Positions 24,501 through 35,583 of a stretch of DNA of 64,000 nucleotides are shown here, one piece after another. The stretch's first letter is position 1; the number at the start of each line of letters is the position of its first letter. The position numbers and the translations under genes are program-made. A model generated the notes under the pieces. That model searched no databases. It saw nothing but the letters and a program-made list of their open reading frames with translations, and was not told the origin of the DNA. Source of the DNA: Rhypophila decipiens (taxonomy: Eukaryota > Ascomycota > Sordariomycetes > Sordariales > Naviculisporaceae); NCBI GenBank assembly GCA_033297075.1, contig MU858053.1, forward strand, positions 124,001 to 188,000. Reading direction: 5' to 3'.

Positions 24501-25083
24501 ATATACTGCAGCGCCTGCTCCCATAGCTAGAGATATCACCTTCCTTCTGAGTCAGATCCCGCGAGCCGAGTTCTTTGATACCCAACGACTCAACCCGAAC
24601 AGGATGGTGGCTCTTCTGCGAGACACTGCCGTGCCCGATTTCGAAACCTACAGGAGAAGGGAAGAGGGGGGCGGCTCCGCCTTCCGTGGAGGTCCGACCC
24701 AGGCGCATAACCGACAGGTCTCGGGTGACTACAACCATCAGTATGGATTACCGAGCCGTGACTCCCCTGCTCCCCACGGTCGGCCGCTGAGCCCGTATAC
24801 CGCCGAGGGTGCTGCTCGTGGCCGTTTGACTTCTGGTTCTGCCACGTACCGACAGTCGTCACTACGCCCCGGATCTAGTGGTTCCTATGAGCCTCCGCCG
24901 GCGGCATACGGCCAACAAGGAGCTTCGCAGCCACAATACAGCCAGGGGGCGCCACCTGTCGACAACGGCGCTTGGGCTGCCTACGGTGCTCCTCCCCCGC
25001 AGGGGTATGCCCCTCCGCCGCCTGTTGGGTACAGTCAAGGCGGGTTACCGCCGCAATCCGGCTACCCGCGATACCCGTACTGA
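21600..25083 (+). CDS. RNA14: RNA14 (CstF-77), mRNA 3'-end processing protein
   Basis: Three exons (21600-22367, 22426-23890, 23957-25083) give 1119 aa. The ATG at 21600 (GCACGATGG) follows the family start MADYDPE; the frame is open further upstream but includes no family-like sequence. Residues 1-215 are acidic and disordered. The HAT-repeat (Suf) domain follows, with RIASYEARTRDDPRGAMDAWL, VYDRFLAIFPQA-ADIWAAYLDME, NVNLWTKYLDYIRRRN and VNTLWKEYDQFEMGLN. Both introns are crossed in frame. The C-terminal ~230 residues are rich in Pro, Gly, Tyr and Gln, with a monkeytail-like segment (RDITFLLSQIPRAEFF) that in yeast binds Rna15. The protein forms dimers in nuclear cleavage factor IA. Confidence 0.95.
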
Positions 25084-26854
25084 AGGATCAACCGTCATCT
25101 CCGGCCTGCTCTAGCCTGTCTGGCTCGCTTCTCGTTCATCACGGTCCCCCAAACCCCCAAAGGCCATAAGAAGGGAGAAATGAACTTATTGTAATCATGT
25201 GTATATTGGACGATGTAGGACGACTTTGGTTGCTGGTCTTATGTTTGCGTGGTGGGTAAAAGGCGCATGCAGCTGGCGTTTGTGGTCATGGGAAGAAAGA
25301 GGGAAGCCGCACTTTGGTGGACAGACGGAGGGGCCAGCAAACAAACGAAAGGGATTTGGGAGTAGTATCAATGCATCATAGGTTCAGCTCTACTGCTTGT
25401 CAACGATTTTATCGCCCTCCCTGGAATTGCTCCCATACTGTCCCATTTCAATCAATCCAAGTGCGTCATATGATTGCCTCCTAGTTGCTTGGTCGGAATG
25501 ATGAATCCAAATTGCTTTGCAGATTCTGATTCGATCACCGGTCCAGGTTTCATCCTCACAGGTAGAGGTAGGCACGATGAGTCTGCATTACCGGCGGAGC
25601 TTGCTGCCACAAGCCGTTCCCGTCGTCCTGTTCTTAAGGACCGGGGTTCGAGGCCACAGTCCACCCGTCGCAGCTTCCTCAACTATGCCAAGGGTTCCCA
25701 GATACTTCTCCTCTCCAGACTGCACCTGCCGCTCTGAACACTCAATCTACCTACCTCTTGAGTGAAAGTTGAAGCCTTAACTGTGATCGCCCACCCTACT
25801 CCCAACTTCCTTCCCTGCAAAGTGCCCTGGTAAATACTCGATAGGTAGTCTGTTGTCGCTAAGCGGCTATCGTCTCATCATTCTCATGCTCCTCCGTTTG
25901 CTCTCGGTCGATATCATCTATTCGAAAGCTATCCAGGTCTGCTTCATCTGAAGTTTTCACACTCTGAAGTGCAGCCTCAACATCCAAGTCCAGACCACCC
26001 CAACAACAACACGCCGAGTCTATCACGAGTTAATATCTCACCGCCTTCTACCACCAACAGACCACACACCTTTCAGACGTGGTGAGTTCTTATTGCAGAG
26101 GAAGGACCGGACACCAAGGTAAGTACGGGTTTCATCGCATAGCTCCTTCCCAATCATCCCCGGGCGGTCAACACACCTGCCTAAAAACCGCCTCACACCG
26201 CTATCAGTAGGAGCAAAATATCAGGTAGTTCCTTCACTCGTGTGTTCTAGGCCTACGTAATCCTTATCTCGTCATTCACCGGGCCATCAGGGTTCTCAAG
26301 GCTCATCGAACAATCCGAGTGCTTGCCTCGCCCTCCTCCTCGGCTATATAACATACCTACCTCTCCCTTCTTCCACTCGAATTTCCTTTCTTCCTCCTAC
26401 ACCGCCGCACTCTACACCACTCTCCACCACTCTCAACTCCAGACTCTCGCCACTTTGGCAAAGCATCTACCTTTAACAGTCAATCAACAATTCTCACCAA
26501 AAACTTCCCTCTTCTGACTCGTCTTCTTGATTTCCACACCAGCACCAGCATCGCAAAGCGTGCCAGTACTTGACCACCAGCAAAATCTGACCAGTTAGGT
26601 GCCTCTCAACACTCTTACCTCCCAATCAACTTTCTCCATCATCTTTCCTACCACCACCACTTTTCACGCTTGCAAATCTCTACCCACAACACAAAACTGC
26701 ACCAGTCTTCCGACTTAACTTTTCTTCCACAATCAATCAATTCTCCCTCTCACGATCAGCTTTCAAAGCGTCATCATTTGCACACTTCTTCGCTCTTACT
26801 GACATTCTCTCGCTCTCTAGCTCTTGAAGCCTCAAAGCCAGCATTTCCGCAGCA
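25084..26854. other. RNA14 3' end and long upstream/leader region of the Argonaute gene
   Basis: This stretch of 1.77 kb has no supported gene. From about 25,750 to the Argonaute ATG it is strongly C/T-rich on the plus strand with many CTTCC, CACC and TCTC runs. This is the usual look of a long fungal promoter-proximal 5' leader. A well-formed intron candidate lies inside it (26119-26207). Confidence 0.55.
26119..26207 (+). other. Candidate intron in the Argonaute 5' leader
   Basis: GTAAGT opens at 26119 after ACCAAG, and CTATCAG closes at 26207, giving 89 bases with a CCTAAAAAC branch-like site near 26180. The consensus is better than chance and the length is normal for this genome. Splicing is inferred; RNA reads would settle it. 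Confidence 0.35.
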
Positions 26855-29830
26855 ATGTCTTCTCCCGGAAGCGCTCGTTCTCAGCAGGGCGGCTCCCAGC
26901 GCGGTGGCCCCTCCGCTGCTGCTGCAGCCCCCGCTGCTCGTCCCGGCTATCCCGCCCCGTTGGGTTTTGATCCTGCCAAATCCGCTGGCAAGGATGCGAA
27001 GAAAGAGATGACTTCGTACGAGCGGGCCGCCAAGCGCGTCGAGCTGCCGGCAGATGCCTACGAGGACCTGACCACGCACCACACCCCCTTCGCCAAGAGA
27101 AAGGGATTCAACCCCGGCGCGAAGAAGGTCAACGTCTTCATCAACCAGTTCCGCGTTACCAATCTCTCAGCCAAGGACGCGTTCCAGTACGACATTGCTC
27201 TCAGCCCCGAGCCCGATCATCCCGCTGTCTTTCAAAAGGTCTGGGATTCAGTCGCAGTCAAAAAGGCTCGAGGCAATGACGCAACATGGCTCTTCGACGG
27301 ACGGAAGCTGGCCTGGTGCAACAAGAACGTCAAGGAGCTGAGAATTCAGGTGGATCTTGACGCCGAAAAGGGCAGGCCCACCCCTCCTGGCAAGCCGCCC
27401 AACAAGTTCCTCATCTTGATCAAGCCCACGGGTGGCATCCGCATGGCAGCCCTTGACGCTTACCTGAAAGGCAAGGCCAGTTGGGACAACTCGGTCCTTG
27501 AATGCATGAGCTTCCTGGACCATGTTCTTCGTCAAGGCCCCTCTGAGAGATTCAAGCTGATCAAGCGTACCTTCTTCAACAATGCTTCCGAGTCACGCCA
27601 GCTCGGTACCTGCACGGAGGCAATCAAGGGAATCTACTCCACCATCCGTCTGAACGAGAGCATCAACTCTGGCGGTTTAGGCCTTGGTGTCAACGTTGAC
27701 GTCGCCAATCAGACCTTTTGGGTGGGTCAGAAGTTCGAGGCTCTTGTTCGCAACTACCTGGCCAACGTCGACCGGAGGTGGAATGCCCAGAACCCTGATG
27801 AGCTTGCTCGAATGCTCGCCCCAATCAAGCCCCAGGGTTCAAAGCACTTTCAACAGTCGGAACCTTTCAAAGCTCTGCGCAAACTCTACAACATCCGCTT
27901 CGAGGTGTTGCACCGTGGCAAGCAGAGTGGAATTTCCAAGGAGTACAAGGTGAAGAGTTTTACCTGGGACAAGGAGCAGGGCGTGATGAATGCACAGACT
28001 GTCACCTTCAAGAAGAAGAACGCCGCCGGCAAGGAGGTCACCATGACAATCCAGCAGTACTACAAGGAACAGTACAACGCCCAGCTGAGATTCCCCAGGT
28101 TGCCACTGATCGAAACCACCCGCGCAGGGTACTTCCCCTTCGAGGTGTGTGAGGTTCAGCGCTTGAACCCCTACCCATTCAAGCTCGATCCCGACCAGAC
28201 CGCCGAGATGATCAAGTTCGCTGTGCAGCGTCCTCCTCAGCGCAGGGACCAGATCGCCAAGATGGTGGCCAACCTTGGCTGGGCCCAGGATCCTTACCTG
28301 AAGAAATTCGGGGTCGCGATCAACCCTACCATGTCGAAGGTCTCCGCTGTGCTCATCAAAAATCCCGTGCTTCAATTCCACTCAACTTCGACAAACAGGG
28401 CCAGCAAGCCCCTCAGGGCTGGGCAGCTCGATCCCGGCACGAGCGGCAGGTGGATGCTGCAGAACCTCAAGTTCATCATCCCTCACGCCGCACCACTTGA
28501 TTCCTGGGGATTTGTCAGCCTGGATCCCGGCTTCAATAACGAAGCTACGAAAAGGTTCGCTGACGACTTCGTGGCCGCCTTCAAAGGCCACGGCGGAAAG
28601 ATTGCAGCCGCCCCGGTGATCCTGCAGGCTCCATCCACTGCAAACATCGGCGAGAACATCAAGAACATCTACACCGAGGTCGGCAATAAAAACAAGAAGA
28701 TTCCCCAGCTCATCTTCTTCATCATCGATATCAGGAATTCGGCACTTTACGAACGTATCAAGAAGAATGCCGACTGCCGCCTCGCATTCGTGTCTCAGGT
28801 GATCAGCAGCGCAAAGGCCCGACGTGCAAACCCACAGTACCACTCCAATGTTTGCTTGAAGATCAACGCCAAGTTGGGCGGCGCAAATGCTCAGGCCGGC
28901 AAAGATTTCTTCAACAACGTGCCCACCATGATCATCGGTGCCGATGTGTCGCATGCTTCACCTGGAAGTCCCCATCCATCTCTGGCCGCGGTGTGTGCGT
29001 CCATTGACCGATTTGCCCTCCGGTATCGTGCGGCGGTTCAGACGAACGGACATCGCGTCGAGATGATTTCTAACTCGACCCTGCATTCCGCTCTTCCAGA
29101 CATGCTCACCTCATTCAAGCAGCATCACGACAACAAGACTCCGCAGCATCTGTTCTATTTCCGTGACGGCGTCTCTGAGGGTCAGTTCTCCCACGTCCTG
29201 GAGCTCGAGGTTGAGGAATTTAAGCAGATCTTCAAGAAATTGAATTGCCCCATTCCCAAGATTACCGTCATCGTTGCTACTAAGCGCCACCACATCCGAT
29301 TCTTCCCTGACACTGGACCGGCGAATGGTGACAAGAATGGCAATGCTCTCCCCGGAACGGTTGTTGAGCGCGAAGTCACCCATCCGTTCCACTATGACTT
29401 CTACCTGTGCTCGCACGTGGCCATCCAGGGCACCGCCAGACCGGTCCATTACAACGTCATTCATGATGAGATCGGCATGAAGCCCGAGGCACTGCAGGAG
29501 ATGATCTACCATCATTGCTATCAATACTGCCGTGCCACTACCCCGGTTTCTCTCCACCCCGCTGTCTACTATGCGCATCTGGCTAGCAACAGGGCACGCG
29601 CTCATGAGGACATGTCCGAGTCCGACAAGGACCTGGAGAAGAACAGAGGCGGCGGGTCTACTCAGGGGGGTGGCCAGTGGGGCAAAAAGACCCAAGACGA
29701 TGAGGGCAGTAGCTCCACGGGCACTTCGGGCAAGAGACTCACCGAGGCTAGGCCCTTGCTCAAGATGGGTGGACCGGAGGCCAGACCTGGCACAGGCGAC
29801 AAGCTGAGGGCCACTATGTGGTGGGTCTAG
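26855..29830 (+). CDS. Argonaute protein (QDE-2 / Ago type)
   Basis: This is a single uninterrupted frame of 991 aa starting MSSPGSARSQ; the Gly/Ser/Ala-rich N-terminus is typical. Domains in order: ArgoN (about 70-215, VNVFINQFRVTNLSAKDAFQ), linker L1 (WDNSVLECMSFLDHVLRQGP), PAZ (about 290-430, ending EQYNAQLRFPRLPLIE) and MID (about 490-640). The PIWI domain runs from about 650 to the end. All four catalytic positions are present: Asp697 in GADVSHASPG, Glu736 in GHRVEMIS, Asp771 in YFRDGVSEGQ and His865 in RPVHYN. Slicer activity is therefore expected. In fungi this protein binds small RNAs in quelling and meiotic silencing. I infer the QDE-2 type from the PIWI and N-terminal sequence but cannot separate it from the Sms-2 paralogue without a tree. 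No intron is seen. Confidence 0.95.
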   Translation: MSSPGSARSQQGGSQRGGPSAAAAAPAARPGYPAPLGFDPAKSAGKDAKKEMTSYERAAKRVELPADAYEDLTTHHTPFAKRKGFNPGAKKVNVFINQFRVTNLSAKDAFQYDIALSPEPDHPAVFQKVWDSVAVKKARGNDATWLFDGRKLAWCNKNVKELRIQVDLDAEKGRPTPPGKPPNKFLILIKPTGGIRMAALDAYLKGKASWDNSVLECMSFLDHVLRQGPSERFKLIKRTFFNNASESRQLGTCTEAIKGIYSTIRLNESINSGGLGLGVNVDVANQTFWVGQKFEALVRNYLANVDRRWNAQNPDELARMLAPIKPQGSKHFQQSEPFKALRKLYNIRFEVLHRGKQSGISKEYKVKSFTWDKEQGVMNAQTVTFKKKNAAGKEVTMTIQQYYKEQYNAQLRFPRLPLIETTRAGYFPFEVCEVQRLNPYPFKLDPDQTAEMIKFAVQRPPQRRDQIAKMVANLGWAQDPYLKKFGVAINPTMSKVSAVLIKNPVLQFHSTSTNRASKPLRAGQLDPGTSGRWMLQNLKFIIPHAAPLDSWGFVSLDPGFNNEATKRFADDFVAAFKGHGGKIAAAPVILQAPSTANIGENIKNIYTEVGNKNKKIPQLIFFIIDIRNSALYERIKKNADCRLAFVSQVISSAKARRANPQYHSNVCLKINAKLGGANAQAGKDFFNNVPTMIIGADVSHASPGSPHPSLAAVCASIDRFALRYRAAVQTNGHRVEMISNSTLHSALPDMLTSFKQHHDNKTPQHLFYFRDGVSEGQFSHVLELEVEEFKQIFKKLNCPIPKITVIVATKRHHIRFFPDTGPANGDKNGNALPGTVVEREVTHPFHYDFYLCSHVAIQGTARPVHYNVIHDEIGMKPEALQEMIYHHCYQYCRATTPVSLHPAVYYAHLASNRARAHEDMSESDKDLEKNRGGGSTQGGGQWGKKTQDDEGSSSTGTSGKRLTEARPLLKMGGPEARPGTGDKLRATMWWV

Positions 29831-30329
29831 AAGGGAGAGCTCGTAGCAACCTCGCGCCCGGGGTTTGCACTGGCGGGGGCCGGAAAGGCTCCTAACCGTT
29901 TCACAGCTGCCTGACATACTGCAGGCGGCTCTTGTCAGTTGGATTTTCCTATTCCTATTTCTTATTTGAGATGTAAAGAAAAGGAGAGAGAGCAGTGGGG
30001 ACGGCCTTGGGAGGAACGTATGAGGATTACAATCAATGGCCCATGATGGTCATATTTGCTTTGGAGGATCATACTCATATCAAGGTCTCTCTGAGATTCA
30101 AAGCTGGTAGTATTAGCATCATCCTCACATAGGCTCATATTAACAATGCGATGAGTTTGAACTATTCTTTACCATATAACCCGTGATTTGCAGTGATTCC
30201 TTTATGCCTGGCTCGAATAAAGTAGAATGGTGTGAGATGGGATCATTGAACGCCTTTATGGGAGATTGAGGTTTGATAAACAGGCACCGATACTCTCATA
30301 TATAGGCACCCGTCTTTTCATAAACAGGT
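29831..30329. other. 3' flank of the Argonaute gene
   Basis: About 500 bases contain the presumed 3' UTR and lead into the minisatellite. No open frame of note. Confidence 0.45.
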
Positions 30330-31440
30330 CCTACTCTTGCCTGAGAATATGCCTATACTTGTTGGAATAGACGCCTTGACTAGATAGAAGAAATGCCCTG
30401 ACTGGCTGGAATAGATACTATAACTGGTCAAGATAGATGCCTTGACTAGGCTGGAATGGACGCTTTAAATAACTTGAAAGATGGATTTGCTGGACAGGAT
30501 AAATGCGTCAACCAGGTGGAATTTATGCCTTGGCTGGGTTATAATATATGTCATTACTGCTTGACTAGATACTCTGAGTTGCCGGGGTAGATGGCTTTGA
30601 CTGGGAGAATAAATGCGTTAACGAGGTGGAATATATGCCTTTTTTGCTTGACTGGATGCCCTGAGTAGGTGGAATAGATGGCTTTGATTGGAGAGAATAA
30701 ATGCGTTAACGAGCTGGAACAGATGTCTTGAGTAGCTAGAAAATATGCCTTGGATGGGCTAGAAGATATGCCTCTTTTACTTGACTAGATGCTCTGAGGG
30801 GCTGGAATAGGTGGCTCTGACTGGAGATAATAAATACGTCAATGAGCTGGAACATATGCCTTGGCTGGGCTGGAAGATATGCCTTTTTTACTTGTTTAGA
30901 TTCCCTGAGTAGCTAGGAATAGATGGCTTTGACTAGAGAGAGTAAATGCGTCAACAAGGTGGAATATATGCCTTGGATGGGCTAGAAAATATGCCTTGGC
31001 TGGGCTAGAATGTGTGCCTTTACTGCTTGACTAGATCCCCTGAGTGGCTGGAATAGATAGCTCTGACTGGAGATAATAAATGCGTCAACAAGGTGAAATA
31101 TATGCCTTGGCTGGGCTGGAATAGATGTCTTGAGTTGCCGGGGTAAATGACTTTGACTGGAGAAAATGAATGCCTTTTTTTGCTTGACTAGATGCCCTGA
31201 GTGGCTGGAATAGATGGCTTTTATTGGAGAAAATAAATGCGTTAACAAGGTGGAATATATGCCTTGACTAGATTGGAATAAATATCTTAAGTTGCTGTGG
31301 TAAATAGATGGCTTTGACTGGAGAGAATAAATGCCTTGGCCGGGTTGGAATAGACGCCCTTGACTTGATAGAATATGACCTACATGGCTGGAATAGATGC
31401 ACCGGGTAGCTGGAACAAATGCATTGACTGGGCTACAAAC
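30330..31440. repeat. Degenerate minisatellite with a higher-order period
   Basis: The segment is built from diverged copies of a ~22-base module close to CTGGAATAGATGCCTTGACT. Modules are arranged in a longer unit of roughly 95-160 bases. A recurring landmark AAATGCGTNAAC occurs about seven times, near 30501, 30611, 30699, 30832, 30943, 31078 and 31234. It is usually followed by a GTGGAATATATGCCTTG block and preceded by GATGGCTTTGACTGGAG. Copies differ by point changes and small indels, so the array is old. Short frames inside it are repeat artefacts. Confidence 0.85.
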
Positions 31441-31580
31441 ATGAAGTCAAATTGGACTGACTGGTGCTTGTATATGAAAGTGATGATGGTGCCGGTTTAT
31501 CAATCCCCTTTTTTTGTTTTTTTCCCCGCTCTGGATTGTTTACCGCTTGAGCGTGACCTTTAATTTTGGATTCAAGTATC

Positions 31581-31608
31581 TAGGTAGGTAGGTAGGTAGG
31601 TAGGTAGG
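31581..31608. repeat. TAGG microsatellite (seven perfect copies)
   Basis: Seven uninterrupted TAGG tetramers lie downstream of the minisatellite. Shorter TAGG/CCTA runs recur at 39-43 kb. Confidence 0.9.
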
Positions 31609-32456
31609 TCCTTGGGTACAGGGAGGCTACTTTATCTATCCATCCGGATATGAGCTGTACTTACTGCCTTGGGGTGGGTGGGGGGCAAGAATGTAGATGT
31701 ACGTAAGCTCCAATCTATGATGCAGGTGGAGATATAAATACATGAGGTAATTAGTATGGACGGATGGAGTGTAAGATTTGTATCTCGGGTGATAGGACTG
31801 GGAGATGGGTATGTCATGGGATGGGGGGTTAAAAGGGAAGATGTCGATGTGGAGGTGAGGAAAAAAGGGTTTGGAATAATGGGTCTTGTTCCTTGGGACT
31901 TGGGAGGTAATAACAGATAGCAGCAGTACAAGACGAAAAGCAGAATTATGAGGTGGTGTTTTGGTATTTGGATATTGTTTGCACTAACACCGAGTTCTGA
32001 GCTATATTGCCCTCCCTTCCCCTGATGAATTATCGCCGCGATGCTGGTCAGGGGCTTGTCGATTTGTGTACTCGCAGCCAAAAAGGGACGTTGTTACAGG
32101 AACGGTGTGGGACTGAGCTAGCCCAAGACGGTTAACTCCGGTCTTGGTTGGAATAAGGTTTTTTGTTTCACGTGTTCCGTACGCATCATACTGTATGATA
32201 CCTGTTCGCTTTCAGCTCGGCAACGAGCCCCGCTTCACAAGAACCTTATTCCAGCCTGTCCGGTCCGCCTTACCAAGCTGCGGCGGGGTGGTTCTACGTA
32301 ATTGTGCCTCTTTTTTGTTTCGGTTGGGATGACCTTGTCTCTTCCGACTAGTTCTACGTGTAATACTCTGTTGCATGCTTGTACTTGCAGATACCAATGG
32401 GTTGAATCAATCGAACAACCAGTCAGTGCATCATATTGAAAACCAATACCAAAAAA
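31609..32456. other. Intergenic region upstream of SRO7
   Basis: About 850 bases precede the SRO7 ATG. A 149-codon frame at 31632-32081 on the minus strand is low-complexity and has no family match. The last 300 bases presumably hold the SRO7 promoter and leader. Confidence 0.45.
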
Positions 32457-35400
32457 ATGGCCAGCTTCTTGCGCACCAAGCAGGCAGGGATGCAAAAGGA
32501 CCTGTCGGCGGGGATCCTACCTGGCCAGTTTGCGCCGGACGAGCAGACACGCTATGGGATTAATTCACAGGTTAGGTACGTAGGTTTGGTTATGTTATGA
32601 TCGAATTAGGTGATTCTGATCTTGGTTCCGTTTAATGCTTCCGTCGCTGACTATTGTTTTTTCTGTCCCGACAGCTGCTTCGCCTACGAACCAGTTCAAT
32701 CCCTCCTCGCCGTAGGGACAAAAGAGACCAAATTCGGTGCCGGAAAGATTTACGTGTTCGGACAATCCCGCGTCACAAAGTTCCTCACATCGCCGCGAGC
32801 TACGTCCTTCCGTCAGCTGGCGTTTGTTGCCAACCGGCTGATCAGCCTCGACAGCCATAATGAAGTTGCGATATGGGATCTTGATGCTGGGATCAGGTTG
32901 ACAAAGTACAGTTACCCGGGGACAGCATGTATCGCGACGGATCCGATGCTGGACTGGGCGTTTGTGGGGTCTCAGATGGGAGATGTCTACGCGTATGACT
33001 TGGATCGAGAGAGGCCTGCGCCCTTTCGTATTCCGAATCTCTGGATGCAGCATGATAACCGGACGAGGGGGTCTTTGCTGGTCACGATACAGCTGCATCC
33101 GAGGGATATCGGCAAGTTACTTATTGCTTATACCCACGGCGCTGTGGTCTACTCGTTCAAGCAGAACGAGCCTGTCAAGTTCTTTGAGTACGAGGTTCCA
33201 GCTGGTGCTCCTGGGGGTAATGGCGAGGGCGTCACGGCGGCGAGGAAGCCGAGACTGACCCATGCTTTGTGGCACCCAAGTGGCACGTTCGTCTTGACCG
33301 CACACGAAGATGGCAGTCTGGTTTTTTGGGACGCCAAAGATGGTCGTCTGCTTATGGCAAGATCTATTTACGAGACGAGAGTCAACGAACCGTCGTCAAA
33401 ACCCGCCAAGCCTATGCCGACGGCCCCGATTGCCAAGATCGCGTGGTGCTGCAAGAGTAACCCTGATGATACTGCTCTTCTGATAGCTGGCGGAAACGCC
33501 ATGGATGATGCTCAGTCTGGTCTGACTTTTATAGAGCTGGGACAAACTCCCATCTATGCGACCTCGTCATGGGACATTCTCGCTGCCCATTTTGAGGGCA
33601 AGCGGAGGCTGACGCTTCAGACACCTCCGGTGGGTGTAGCCGACTTTTGCCTCATTCCCCGAGCATCACCGTATTTTGACGGCGCCCAAGATCCGATCGC
33701 AGTCCTCACTGCGCTATCGTCGGGCGAGCTTATCACATTGAGCTTCCCCTCTGGATATCCCATCAGTCCTACGAACATGCTCCACCCCAGTCTCTCGTTT
33801 GTGCACCCGTTTGTGCACAAGATCTTTGTCGCTACTGTTGCACGGGGTCGTTGGCTCGGCATGACTGAGACACGCAACCAGGGCGCATTGATATTGACTG
33901 GCGGCGCGGAAGCACCGAAACGACGAAAGAGATATGAGGGCAGAAACATCGTTCAAGCAGTCCATGCCGATAGCACAATACGAATATGGGATCTCGGACA
34001 TGGCGATGAGATTGAAAACCCTACGCAGCTCCAGGTAGACATCGCACGGGCTGTGGATCGGTACCAAGATGTCGATGTCACGGCTGTGGATATGGCTGAA
34101 AACACGGGAGAGCTGGCTGCTGGAACGGTGGCTGGCGAGGTCGTGATCTACAAATGGGGAGGCAACAAATACTTTGGGCGCGATGAGGTCAAAGCCCTTG
34201 ATCCTAACCCTGGAGGGATTACCGATATCAGTTCCAGGGCTGAGCCATCGCTCAAGGAGGGCTTGCAGCCGTTTGTTTTGTACGAGATGATGCAAGGTCC
34301 TATCACTGTTGTTAGTGTCTCTGATGTGGGCTTTGTCGCAGCTGGCTCTGAAGGTGGATTCTTTAGCATTGTTGACTTGAGAGGGCCGGCTGTCATTTTT
34401 CAGGCTTCGGTTGCAGAGTTTGCCAAGCCGGAGAAAAAAGGTTTCCTTCATAAGAGTCACTCGTCTTCCTCGTCTGGGAAAGAGTGGCCTGTTGTTGTCG
34501 AGTTTGGAGTCATGAACCTGGATGATGATAAATACTCGAGTATTGCCTGTTTTGTGGGCACTAACCTGGGAAGGGTTGGCACCTTTAAGCTCTTGCCATC
34601 TGGACAGGGGTACACGGCCAAGCTTGCCGGGGTAACGAGCTTGGGCGAGAAGATCGTTGCGTTGTGTCCCATCAACGCGGATAGTGGAAAGGCCGCCGGT
34701 GCTACCGGTGCGGTGGTGGCGGGCCTGAGGGATGGCCACCAGGTGAATGGTGTTCTTGTTGCCGGTGAGTCTGATACTGCCATCTCTCTTGGTCTGTTTC
34801 TTGCTTGATCATTTTTATTGACACCTTATTGCAGTCACACAATCAGAAGCCCGAATCTTCAAGCCCGCAATGGCCAAAGGAGCGTCAAAGTCTTTTGACG
34901 GCCAAGTCTGTCAATCCGCGACTGTGGCCGAGCAGGACGGCGATGCAGTAGCCCTAGTGGCTGTATTTGCTGATAGGACAACCCGGGCCTACTCGATACC
35001 GGGTCTCAAGGAAATCGGCCGGAGCACTCTCCGTCTACTCGACCCCGAGCGGATATCCTCGTCCATTGTGGCCAAGACGGGCGATGTAATTGGGTGGACG
35101 GGCCCTTCCGAGATTACCATCTTCCCAGTCTGGGGGTCCGGGAAGGCATTGGAGAACTCGCAGGATACCATGATCAACCCCGAGCTGATGATCCCCCCGC
35201 GCCCGACAATCAGTAACCTGCAGTGGATATCTGGCACGCAGTATGTCAGTCCCACTGATCTGGATTTACTCATTGGAGGTCCGGACCGGCCGCCTAGTAA
35301 GCGGATGATTGCCGCCGCCGCCGCTGAACAGGCACAGGCTAGAGGTGGTGCTGGAAGTTCGAGGGCGGGAGCGGCAGGGGCAGGGGCAGTGGCAGGTCAG

Positions 35401-35583
35401 GAGGGCTGGGGAGACTATCTGACCCGCCAGCTGAATGAGAGGACGGAGAAGCTGAATATCATGGGGGATAGCATGGATAATCTGCAGCAGAGCAGCGCGA
35501 ATTGGGCGGACGATGTGAATAAGTATATTACCAAGCAGAAGAGGGGTATGTTGCTTGGTGGGATCAAGAAGAGTTTCTTTTAG
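32457..35583 (+). CDS. SRO7: Lgl/tomosyn-family exocytosis protein (Sro7-like)
   Basis: Three exons (32457-32575, 32675-34764, 34835-35583) encode 985 aa. The first exon, MASFLRTKQAGMQKDLSAG, lies outside the longest frame and was found from the splice signals; it restores GINSQVSCFAYEPVQSLLAVGT. WD40-like repeats follow, for example LISLDSHNEVAIWDLDAGIR, LTHALWHPSGTFVLTAHEDGS and VQAVHADSTIRIWDL. The last ~70 residues resemble an R-SNARE motif without a membrane anchor (LNIMGDSMDNLQQSSANWAD), as in tomosyn and Sro7. In yeast this family binds the t-SNARE Sec9 and Rab Sec4 during polarised secretion. An Ala/Gly-rich linker (35321-35400) precedes the SNARE-like tail. Splicing of intron 2 restores LVAVTQSEARIFKP. 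Confidence 0.92.

Noticed and set aside
29111..29917. 268-codon frame on the minus strand
   Set aside because: Antisense to the PIWI domain of the Argonaute gene.
30330..31440. CRISPR-like array
   Set aside because: Repeats are degenerate and joined without unique spacers; the genome is eukaryotic. It is a minisatellite.
33714..34739. 341-codon frame on the minus strand
   Set aside because: Antisense to the long second exon of SRO7, whose WD40 and Lgl-type sequence is clear.
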